DNA of 5,592 nt, taken from Candidatus Melainabacteria bacterium (GTDB lineage: Bacteria; Actinomycetota; Actinomycetes; Mycobacteriales; Pseudonocardiaceae). Under the pieces are notes generated by a model. The model saw nothing but the letters and a program-made list of their open reading frames with translations, had not been told where the DNA came from and ran no database searches. The number at the start of each line of letters is the position of its first letter. The stretch's first letter is position 1. The DNA lies in the NCBI GenBank assembly GCA_903970565.1, contig CAJCJE010000319.1:1-5592 (forward strand), read 5' to 3'. Both the position numbers and the translations under genes were made by a program. Of this stretch, positions 1 to 5,463 are shown piece after piece.

Positions 1-225
1 CGGCAGGGTGCACAGCAGTACCAGGCCGAATATCGAGGTCAGCCACGGGCCGCGCAGCGGACTCCGGAAGGACTTGGCCGGATCGGGGCCGGGCGGCCTG
101 CGTCGTTCGACGGCGCGCCACAAACCCGCCGGGAAGCCGTACTCCGGGGCCTTGGCATCATCCGATGTGGACGGTTGGTCGGGCTCCTCGGTCGGTTTCG
201 GTGCGGCTGACTTCCTCGGGGGCAT
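1..225 (-). CDS. Membrane protein N-terminal fragment, possibly cytochrome b-type / molybdopterin oxidoreductase-like (partial)
   Basis: Only the first 75 codons are present; the gene runs off the left edge on the minus strand. It starts with ATG at 225-223, preceded by GGAG (230-233 on the plus strand) at a short 4-nt spacing. Residues 1 to about 27 are a charged, Pro/Ser/Asp-rich cytoplasmic leader (MPPRKSAAPKPTEEPDQPS...). A basic stretch with GLWRAVERRRPPGPDP and KSFRSPLRGPWLTS follows, and a hydrophobic segment (IFGLVLLCTLP) begins at the window edge, which looks like the first transmembrane helix. From memory, the motif 'SPLRGPWLTS.FGLVLL' occurs at the start of actinobacterial membrane proteins annotated as cytochrome b/b6-domain or molybdopterin-dependent oxidoreductases, but this is recognition without a search. 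It could equally be another multi-pass membrane protein. It is divergent from the remnant at 435 and not part of the exporter operon. The reading frame is secure; the family is tentative. Confidence 0.6.
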   Translation of the reverse strand, partial: MPPRKSAAPKPTEEPDQPSTSDDAKAPEYGFPAGLWRAVERRRPPGPDPAKSFRSPLRGPWLTSIFGLVLLCTLP

Positions 226-362
226 GACTCTCCAGCGGGACAGGGTCTTGCGGCCTACTCGGCCGGTAACGCTTCCCGACAGTAAACAGCCTCCGGTGTC
301 CTCGCGTCCCACGAGCGCGATCGGTAAGCAGTTCCTAATCTCCGTCCCGGCAGTGCGACGCG

Positions 363-377
363 GCTCTGCTCTGCTCT
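363..377. repeat. Short tandem repeat (GCTCT)x3
   Basis: Three exact head-to-tail copies of the pentamer GCTCT occupy 363-377, about 60 nt upstream of the start at 435. A five-base unit in a promoter region could vary in copy number by slippage, but three copies may also be chance. Confidence 0.5.
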
Positions 378-422
378 GCGAAGCTAGGGTCGGACAAGTC
401 CCCGTCCAGACAATCCACGGTA

Positions 423-428
423 AGGAAG
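423..428 (+). promoter_or_regulatory. Ribosome binding site for the remnant gene
   Basis: AAGGAAG-like Shine-Dalgarno sequence (AGGAAG, 423-428) lies six nucleotides before the ATG at 435. It selects this ATG over the later in-frame-2 ATG at 494, which has no comparable site. It supports the view that 435 was the original start of an intact gene. Confidence 0.6.
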
Positions 429-434
429 CACCTG

Positions 435-658
435 ATGACCACCCTGGTTACCGGCAGTCGCGGTCGCAAGCGCGTGGCCGACTGGCCGGGCATATGGGCG
501 CCGAGTTCGCCGGGGTCATGCTGGACCTGTGGCGGCGCTACGACGACAAGTCCGTCGACCTCTCCCCGAGTATGCGGGAGATCCTGAACCGGGCTCCCCG
601 TACCTTCGCCCAGTGGACCGAGGCCAACCTCGACGCCTTCCGCCCGCCCGCCGCCTGA
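435..658 (+). pseudogene. Collapsed NmrA/NAD(P)H-binding family gene (N- and C-terminal remnants joined out of frame)
   Basis: From ATG 435 the sequence encodes MTTLVTGSRGR, the first beta-strand and glycine-rich turn typical of NmrA-like/atypical SDR proteins that bind NAD(P). This frame then degenerates (KRVADWPGIWAPSS...) and stops at 585-587 after 50 residues. In another frame, from about 467 to the TGA at 656-658, the sequence reads as a plausible C-terminus: ARGRLAGHMGAEFAGVML, then DLWRRYDD, and finally RAPRTFAQWTEANLDAFR. To my knowledge the ending TFAQW...H/N.DAFR is characteristic of the same family, whose members are roughly 280 residues long. The best explanation is one gene that lost most of its centre, including the substrate domain, and shifted frame near 463-480. 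The strong upstream ribosome site fits. Alternatives are a new 50-residue peptide (435-587), a 54-residue peptide from ATG 494, or a fusion in the open frame that runs from position 8. An enzyme function is not expected. Confidence 0.62.
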
Positions 659-682
659 CGCGGCCGTGCCGCACCAGGCGAA

Positions 683-713
683 GCGGGGCCGGGCACCACA
701 TGCCCGGCCCCGC
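683..713. terminator. Bidirectional hairpin terminator between convergent genes
   Basis: Perfect 12-bp GC-only inverted repeat: GCGGGGCCGGGC at 683-694, 7-nt loop 695-701, complementary arm 702-713. It lies between the stop of the plus-strand remnant (658) and the stop of the minus-strand exporter gene (730), so it can serve both. There is only a short T-rich tail (cattt, 716-720) on the plus side and no real U-tract on the minus side, as is common for actinobacterial terminators. Confidence 0.75.
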
Positions 714-729
714 GTCATTTCCTGAACTG

Positions 730-2847
730 TCAGTCCACCTCGGCCGCGGCCTGCGCGAACTGCGCGGTGTAGAGCCGGGCGTAGGCCCCGTCCTCGGCGA
801 GCAGGTCCTCGTGGGTGCCCTTCTCCACGATCCGGCCGGCCTCCATCACCAGGATCAGGTCGGCGTCGCGGATGGTCGAGAGCCGGTGCGCGATGACGAA
901 ACTGGTCCGCCCCTCGCGCAGCGCGTTCATCGCCCGCTGGATGAGCACCTCGGTGCGGGTGTCCACCGAACTGGTCGCCTCGTCCAGGATGAGGATGGCC
1001 GGCTCGGTGAGGAAGGCCCGCGCCACGGTGATCAGCTGTTTCTCACCCGCGCTGACGTTCGCGCCCTCCTCGTCGACGACGGTGTCGTAGCCCTCCGGGA
1101 GAGTGCGCACGAACCGGTCCACGTGGGTGGCCTTGGCGGCCCGGACGATCTGCTCCATCGGCGCGTCCGCCGCGCCGTAGGCGATGTTCTCCGCGATCGT
1201 CCCGCCGAACAGCCAGGCGTCCTGCAACACCATGCCGGTCTTGGCCCGCAGGTCCTCGCGGGTCATCGTGGCGATGTCGACGCCGTCCACGGTGATCCGG
1301 CCGCTGTTGATCTCGTAGAACCGCATCAACAGGTTGACCAGGGTGGTCTTGCCGGCGCCGGTCGGTCCGACGATGGCGACCGTCTGACCCGGCTCCACGG
1401 CCAGCGACAGGTCCTCGATCAGCGGCGTGTCGGCGAGGTAGCGGAAGGACACGTCGTGGAACTCGACCTTGCCGCGTACGTTCCGCGGTCGCACCGGATC
1501 GGCCGGGTCCGGCTCCTGCTCGTCGGCGTCCAGCAGCGCGAACACCCGCTCGGCCGAGGCGACCCCGGACTGCAACAGGTTCGCCATGCTGGCCACCTGG
1601 GTGATCGGCTGGCTGAACTGCCGCGAGTACTGGATGAACGCCTGCACGTCGCCCAGCGACAGCGTCCCGCTGGCCACCCGCAGCGCACCGACGACCGCGA
1701 CCAGCACGTAGTTGAGGTTGCCGATGAACATCATCGCCGGCTGGATGATCCCGGAGATGAACTGCGCCCGGAAGCTCGCGTTGTAGAGGGTGTCGTTGTG
1801 CTTGGCGAAGATCTCCTCGGCCTCGTGTCGACGGCCGAAGACCTTTACCAGCGAGTGCCCGGTGTACATCTCCTCGATGTGCCCGTTCAGCTTGCCCGTC
1901 GTGGACCACTGCTTGACAAACTGCGGCTGGGCCCGCTTACCGATCCTGGTCGCCACGATCACCGACACCGGCATGGTCACCAGCGCGATCAGGGCCAGCA
2001 GCGGGGAGATGATGAACATCAGCACCAGCACGCCGATGATGGTCAGCAGCGAGGTCACCAGCTGGCTCAGCGACTGCTGCAATGACTGGGACAGGTTGTC
2101 GATGTCGTTGGTGACCCGGCTGAGTACCTCGCCCTGCGGCTGCGAGTCGAAGTAGCGCAGCGGCAGCCGGGCGAACTTCTCCTCGACGTCCTTGCGCAGG
2201 TCGAACACGACTCGCTGCACCACGACCGTGATCATCCGGCCCTGAAAGAGCATGAACACCGAGGCGAACAGGTACAGTAGGGCCACGATCAGCAGGACGA
2301 CGCCGACCGCGCCGAAGTCGATGCCGTGCCCCGGGTTGAGGTCCATCGAGCTGAGCAGGTCCGCGCGCAGGCCTTGGCCGTGCGCGCGCAACTGCTGGAC
2401 CAGCTCGGCCTTGGTCGCGCCGGCCGGCAGCTTGCTGCTGGTGTATCCGTCGAAGATCAGGTCGGTCGCGTTGCCGAGTATCTTCGGCCCGATCACGCTG
2501 AGCGCGACGCCGACGATGCCGAACACGAAGATGCCGATGAACAGAATCCGGTGCGGTTTGAGCAGGCCCATCAGCCGACGCGAGGACCCCTTGAAGTCCA
2601 GCGCCTTCTCGGCCGGCATCCCGCCCATGAACCGCCCGCCCGGCCCCCTGCGCATCTCGGGCGCCGGTCCCAGCGCCCGCTTGGGCGTCGCCCGTTCGAC
2701 CGCCGTCCCGCTCGGCGCACCACCGTTGGAGCCGGTGCCGTTCGAGCCGTTACTGCTGGGACCTCTGCCGTTCGAGCCGTGGCCGTTGGAGTCGCTGCCG
2801 TCGGCAGCTGGTCCGGTACTGGTGATGTTTCCTCTGCCGGTGGTCAC
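730..2847 (-). CDS. ABC exporter half-transporter, catalytic subunit (TM288-like), 705 aa
   Basis: One half of a heterodimeric type IV ABC exporter (MsbA/multidrug type) in the cell membrane, expected to move a hydrophobic or amphipathic substrate outward. Residues 1 to about 90 form an unusually long cytoplasmic leader, of which about 6-48 are Ser/Asn/Gly-rich (SNG repeats). Membrane helices lie near 99-120, 178-203, 262-281, 282-300 and 363-390, with the sixth near 395-425. A polar loop of about 45 residues (132-178) between helices 1 and 2 should face outside. ATPase motifs: A-loop Y470, Walker A GPTGAGKT 494-501, Q-loop Q542, signature VSAGE 598-602 (degenerate versus LSGGQ), Walker B ILILDE 618-623 with catalytic E623, D-loop SSVD 626-629, switch H654. 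The start is GTG (2847-2845), overlapping the upstream stop as GTGA, with AGGAGG four nt before it. The overlap favours this start over M65 or M74. Fold and ABC class are secure; the substrate is unknown. Confidence 0.95.
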   Translation of the reverse strand: MTTGRGNITSTGPAADGSDSNGHGSNGRGPSSNGSNGTGSNGGAPSGTAVERATPKRALGPAPEMRRGPGGRFMGGMPAEKALDFKGSSRRLMGLLKPHRILFIGIFVFGIVGVALSVIGPKILGNATDLIFDGYTSSKLPAGATKAELVQQLRAHGQGLRADLLSSMDLNPGHGIDFGAVGVVLLIVALLYLFASVFMLFQGRMITVVVQRVVFDLRKDVEEKFARLPLRYFDSQPQGEVLSRVTNDIDNLSQSLQQSLSQLVTSLLTIIGVLVLMFIISPLLALIALVTMPVSVIVATRIGKRAQPQFVKQWSTTGKLNGHIEEMYTGHSLVKVFGRRHEAEEIFAKHNDTLYNASFRAQFISGIIQPAMMFIGNLNYVLVAVVGALRVASGTLSLGDVQAFIQYSRQFSQPITQVASMANLLQSGVASAERVFALLDADEQEPDPADPVRPRNVRGKVEFHDVSFRYLADTPLIEDLSLAVEPGQTVAIVGPTGAGKTTLVNLLMRFYEINSGRITVDGVDIATMTREDLRAKTGMVLQDAWLFGGTIAENIAYGAADAPMEQIVRAAKATHVDRFVRTLPEGYDTVVDEEGANVSAGEKQLITVARAFLTEPAILILDEATSSVDTRTEVLIQRAMNALREGRTSFVIAHRLSTIRDADLILVMEAGRIVEKGTHEDLLAEDGAYARLYTAQFAQAAAEVD
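2736..2780. repeat. 15-bp direct repeat within the Ser/Asn/Gly-rich leader of the exporter
   Basis: TGCCGTTCGAGCCGT occurs exactly at 2736-2750 and again at 2766-2780; related GCCGTTGGAG units lie beside it. On the coding strand these encode repeated Gly-Ser-Asn-Gly-type tracts near residues 22-40 of the 705-aa exporter half. The pattern suggests local duplication or slippage in a linker under little constraint. Confidence 0.7.
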
Positions 2848-4577
2848 GCCGCCTCCTGCTCGGTGAGCTGGGAGAGCACGATCTCCCGGTAGGTTTCGTT
2901 GCCGTCCATCAGTTCGCTGTGCGTGCCGCTACCGACCAGCCGGCCGCCGTCGAGCACCAGGATGCGGTCGGCGTTGCGGATGGTGCTCACCCGCTGCGCG
3001 ACGATGACCACCGTCGCGTCCGCGGTCTCCCTGGCCAGTGCGGCGCGCAGCCGGGCATCGGTCGCGTAGTCCAGTGCGGAGAACGAGTCGTCGAACAGGT
3101 AGATCTCCGGTCGGTGCACCAGCATCCTGGCGATGGCCAGCCGCTGCCGCTGTCCGCCCGAGACGTTCGTGCCACCCTGCGCGATCGTGGCGTCGAGACC
3201 GTCGTGCATCGCGGCCACGAAATCCCGTGCCTGGGCGGTCTCCAGCGCGCGCCACAAATCCTCGTCGGTGGCGTCCGGATTGCCGTAGCGCAGATTGCTG
3301 GCCACCGTGCCGGAGAACAGGTACGGCTTCTGCGGTACGAAACCCACCGCCCGCGACAGCACGTCCGGATCGAGTTCGCGGACGTCGATGCCGTCGACGA
3401 GCACCGAACCACCGGTCGCGTCGAACAACCGGGGGATCAGGTTGAGCAGGGTGGTCTTGCCGGCCCCGGTACTGCCGATCACCGCGGTGATCTCACCCGG
3501 CCGCGCGGTCAGGCTGATGCCGCGCAGCACCGCCTCCTCCGCGCCGGGGTAGCGGAACTCCACGTCGCGCAGTTCCAGGTTGCCGTGCAAGGTGGTAACC
3601 AGCACCGGCTTGCTCGGCGGCACCACGCTGGAGTCGGTGTCCAGCACCTCCTTGATCCGCTCCGCGCAGACCTCGGCGCGGGGGACCAGGACGAACATGA
3701 AGGTGGCCATCATGATGGCCATCAGGATCTGTAGCAGGTAGGTCAGGAACGCGGTCAGCGCGCCGATCTGCATGGAGCCGCTGGCGATCAGGTGACCACC
3801 GAACCAGAGCACCGCGACGCTGGAGAGGTTCACCACGACCATGACGGTCGGGTACATCAGCGCCATCAGCCGGCCGACCCCGAGCGAGACGCCGAACAGT
3901 TCGGTGTTGGCACCTTCGAACCGTTCCCGCTCGGCACCGTCCCGGACGAAGGCCCGGATGACCCGGATACCGGTGATCTGCTCGCGCAGCACCCGGTTGA
4001 TCCGGTCGATGCGCACCTGCACCTGACGGAACAGTGGCCGCATCCGGGAGATGATCAGACTGACCGCGATGCCCAGCACCGGAACGATGATCAGCAGCAG
4101 CGAGGACAGCGGCACATTCTGGTTGAGCGCCAACAGGATGCCGCCGACGCACATGATCGGCGCCGAGACCATCAGGGTGAAGGTCAACAGGGCCAGCATC
4201 TGTACCTGCTGCACGTCGTTGGTGGTCCTGGTGATCAGCGACGGGGTACCGAAGCGGCCGACCTCCCGGGCGGAGAAGTCCTGTACCCGGTGGAAGATCG
4301 CGGCGCGCACGTCACGGCCGAACGCCATCGCGGTCCGCGCACCGAAATAGACGGCACAGATCGAACACACGATCTGCACCAGCGAGACGCCGAGCATGAT
4401 GGCGCCGAACCGCAGGATGTAGCCGGTGTCGCCGGTGATCACGCCGTTGTCGATGATGTCCGCGTTGAGCGAGGGCAGGTACAACCCGGCCAGCGTCTGC
4501 ACCAACTGCAACACGATGACCAGGCTGACCGCCTGTCGGTACGGGCGCAGATAGCTGCGCATGATTCGGATCAGCAC
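2844..4577 (-). CDS. ABC exporter half-transporter, degenerate-site subunit (TM287-like), 577 aa
   Basis: Partner of the 705-aa half; together they should form one heterodimeric exporter. Six membrane helices are visible near residues 15-36, 54-80, 130-150, 156-177, 240-262 and 272-296, followed by the ATPase domain from about 330. Motifs: A-loop Y343, Walker A GSTGAGKT 368-375, Q-loop Q416, good signature VSGGQ 472-476, Walker B IYLFDD 492-497, D-loop SALD 500-503. Two catalytic residues are replaced: Asp (D497) stands where the general-base Glu should be, and Gln (Q528) where the switch His should be. The same Asp/Gln pair is known from TM287 of Thermotoga maritima. The length of 577 is normal. 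The start is GTG at 4577-4575 with GGGGGG six nt upstream; ATG at 4562-4560 (residue 6) lacks a ribosome site. It follows tetR by 88 nt and overlaps the next gene by four bases. The substrate is unknown. Confidence 0.95.
   Translation of the reverse strand: MLIRIMRSYLRPYRQAVSLVIVLQLVQTLAGLYLPSLNADIIDNGVITGDTGYILRFGAIMLGVSLVQIVCSICAVYFGARTAMAFGRDVRAAIFHRVQDFSAREVGRFGTPSLITRTTNDVQQVQMLALLTFTLMVSAPIMCVGGILLALNQNVPLSSLLLIIVPVLGIAVSLIISRMRPLFRQVQVRIDRINRVLREQITGIRVIRAFVRDGAERERFEGANTELFGVSLGVGRLMALMYPTVMVVVNLSSVAVLWFGGHLIASGSMQIGALTAFLTYLLQILMAIMMATFMFVLVPRAEVCAERIKEVLDTDSSVVPPSKPVLVTTLHGNLELRDVEFRYPGAEEAVLRGISLTARPGEITAVIGSTGAGKTTLLNLIPRLFDATGGSVLVDGIDVRELDPDVLSRAVGFVPQKPYLFSGTVASNLRYGNPDATDEDLWRALETAQARDFVAAMHDGLDATIAQGGTNVSGGQRQRLAIARMLVHRPEIYLFDDSFSALDYATDARLRAALARETADATVVIVAQRVSTIRNADRILVLDGGRLVGSGTHSELMDGNETYREIVLSQLTEQEAA
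2852..2857 (-). promoter_or_regulatory. Ribosome binding site deciding the GTG start at 2847
   Basis: AGGAGG on the minus strand (plus-strand CCTCCT) lies four nt upstream of the GTG at 2847-2845, inside the last codons of the upstream exporter gene. Together with the GTGA stop/start overlap it supports translational coupling of the two halves. Confidence 0.65.
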
Positions 4578-4665
4578 GCTGGGCCCCCCAGGGGCATACG
4601 AAGGGAATCGACCACCGCGGCCGGGGTCGGGTTGGAAAGTAGCGCGGGCCGTGCGCCGCCGGTAT
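4578..4665 (-). other. 88-nt spacer between tetR and the exporter genes
   Basis: Non-coding spacer within the same-strand block. A -10-like TACTTT can be read on the minus strand near 4634-4639, but I see no convincing -35 at the right distance, no strong hairpin with a T-tract, and no copy of the TTGCG/CGCAA operator found upstream of tetR. I therefore treat the exporter genes as most likely read through from the tetR promoter, though a weak internal promoter cannot be excluded. Confidence 0.45.
4584..4589 (-). promoter_or_regulatory. Ribosome binding site for the 577-aa exporter half
   Basis: A run of six G on the minus strand (CCCCCC on the plus) ends six nt before GTG 4577. It is an imperfect Shine-Dalgarno sequence but the only candidate, and it favours the GTG over the internal ATG at 4562. 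Confidence 0.45.
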
Positions 4666-5355
4666 TCATTTTATTCTTCGATCCTCGTGGTGGTGGATGC
4701 CGTTGCTGCCAGATTTCGCGGTGAGCGAAGGAATTCCCGCTGACAGCTCGGCCATCGCGGCCCGCAGCGTGTCGGACAGCGAGGCCGTCGTGTCGGAGCC
4801 GAGCCAGTGGCGCATGGTCACCCGGATCGCACTGGATATCGCGCCGGCCATCAGGTGCGGGCCGATGTCGTGCCTGGGGTCGGTGCCGGTTCGCTCGGCG
4901 ATGGCCGCGCAGAGCACGCGCTCCACCTCGGCATGTGCCTTGAGGAACTCACCGTGCAGGCCGGCGTTGTTGACCATGAGCCGGAACCGGGTGATGAACT
5001 CCCGATCCGGCTGGCCCGACATGGGGAAGTACTCCAGCATCGCATTGGTGACCGCTTCCCAGATCGGTTCCTCCGCCGGTCGCCTGAGCAACAGATCGCC
5101 GATCCGCCCGTTGCGCCGGACCGTGATCGCGCAGATCGCCTCTTCCTTGCTGGAGAAGTAGTTGTTGAACGTCCTGGTGGATACACCCACCTCGGCGGCG
5201 ATGTCCTCGACCCGGACGTTCTCCAGCCCGCGATCGATCGCCAGTCGGATCGCGGCCCCGCTCAGCGCGTCCCTCGCGGCCATCCGCTTGCGCTCGCGCA
5301 GCGTCAGACCGTCGGATTCTTCCAGCGGCAGGTCGATGGAGGGCTCCGTACTCAC
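4666..5355 (-). CDS. TetR/AcrR-family transcriptional regulator, likely repressor of the exporter operon
   Basis: A 229-residue one-component DNA-binding regulator. An acidic leader (1-17) is followed by the N-terminal helix-turn-helix domain at about 20-76: RERKRMAARDALSGAAIRLA, then GLENVRVEDIAAEVGVSTRT with the recognition helix, and the TetR hallmark FNNYFSSKEE at 63-72. Residues from about 85 to 205 form the helical ligand-binding and dimerisation domain, which varies too much to predict a ligand. The tail is polar and ends HHHEDRRIK. The length is normal to slightly long. The start is GTG at 5355-5353; no Shine-Dalgarno is visible, and a -10 element lies six nt before it, which suggests a leaderless message. 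It is first in the block, 88 nt before the exporter genes, the usual layout for an efflux pump controlled by its own repressor. A palindrome overlapping its promoter implies autoregulation. Family is certain; the target is inferred. Confidence 0.92.
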   Translation of the reverse strand: MSTEPSIDLPLEESDGLTLRERKRMAARDALSGAAIRLAIDRGLENVRVEDIAAEVGVSTRTFNNYFSSKEEAICAITVRRNGRIGDLLLRRPAEEPIWEAVTNAMLEYFPMSGQPDREFITRFRLMVNNAGLHGEFLKAHAEVERVLCAAIAERTGTDPRHDIGPHLMAGAISSAIRVTMRHWLGSDTTASLSDTLRAAMAELSAGIPSLTAKSGSNGIHHHEDRRIK

Positions 5356-5361
5356 CAGCAG

Positions 5362-5391
5362 AGCCTAGCGGCCAACTTGCGCATTACGCAA
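5362..5391 (-). promoter_or_regulatory. Predicted tetR promoter with leaderless start
   Basis: On the minus strand a -35-like TTGCGT (plus 5386-5391) and a -10 TAGGCT (plus 5362-5367) are separated by 18 nt. The -10 ends six nt before the GTG at 5355, so transcription would begin at or next to the start codon. Absence of a ribosome binding site agrees with a leaderless transcript, which is common in actinobacteria. Confidence 0.5.
5377..5391. promoter_or_regulatory. Candidate TetR operator: TTGCG-N5-CGCAA palindrome
   Basis: TTGCGCATTACGCAA is a perfect 5-bp-arm inverted repeat with a 5-nt centre. It overlaps the predicted -35 and the spacer, the expected place for a repressor. A further ACGCAA at 5405-5410 repeats the right half 19 bp away (about two helical turns), and CGTGCCACG at 5399-5407 is a second small palindrome, so a second dimer could bind beside the first. 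Binding by the adjacent TetR is inferred from position only. Confidence 0.55.
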
Positions 5392-5408
5392 CTTTATACG
5401 TGCCACGC

Positions 5409-5460
5409 AAAAAATTGCCGACCGCGCCCAGGCGCCAGGTCCGTCAGGTCACTCGGTCGG
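5409..5460 (-). terminator. Probable intrinsic terminator of the GNAT gene
   Basis: On the minus strand, four nt or so after the acetyltransferase stop, a 7-bp perfect inverted repeat CCGACCG...CGGTCGG (plus 5454-5460 and 5418-5424) is followed by CAA and then six T (plus A-run 5409-5414). The loop is long (29 nt) and may hold further weak pairing. The U-tract argues for a true intrinsic terminator that separates this gene from tetR; the long loop argues for caution. Confidence 0.45.
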
Positions 5461-5463
5461 GGG

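Larger units (their letters stand above)
226..434. other. Divergent intergenic region (209 nt)
   Basis: This non-coding stretch lies between two divergent starts and should hold promoters for both. I could not assign a convincing -35/-10 pair to either side. Visible structure: a short inverted repeat CGGCC-N5-GGCCG at 251-265, just upstream of the minus-strand start; three tandem copies of GCTCT at 363-377; and a -10-like TAGGGT at 385-390 on the plus strand without a matching -35 at 17 nt. Confidence 0.5.

Noticed and set aside
8..658. Single 216-codon plus-strand protein starting at position 8
   Set aside because: Its first part runs antisense to the membrane protein fragment and through a non-coding region, with no family-like sequence. 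Only the last 65 or so residues look like real protein, and the ribosome site points to 435 instead.
529..2085. Long plus-strand open frame of 518 codons antisense to the exporter gene
   Set aside because: It is Arg/Asp/Gly/His-rich with no recognisable motif, and it mirrors the third-position GC bias of the clear exporter gene on the other strand. Such antisense frames are expected in high-GC genomes.
4578..4665. Separate promoter or attenuator for the exporter genes in the tetR-exporter spacer
   Set aside because: Only an isolated TACTTT is visible, with no matching -35, no operator copy and no hairpin with a T-tract; insufficient to call.
3792..4724. Plus-strand open frame of 310 codons antisense to the 577-aa exporter half and the spacer
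   Set aside because: Low-complexity His/Asp/Gln-rich translation, no ribosome site seen, and opposite a gene with complete ABC motifs.
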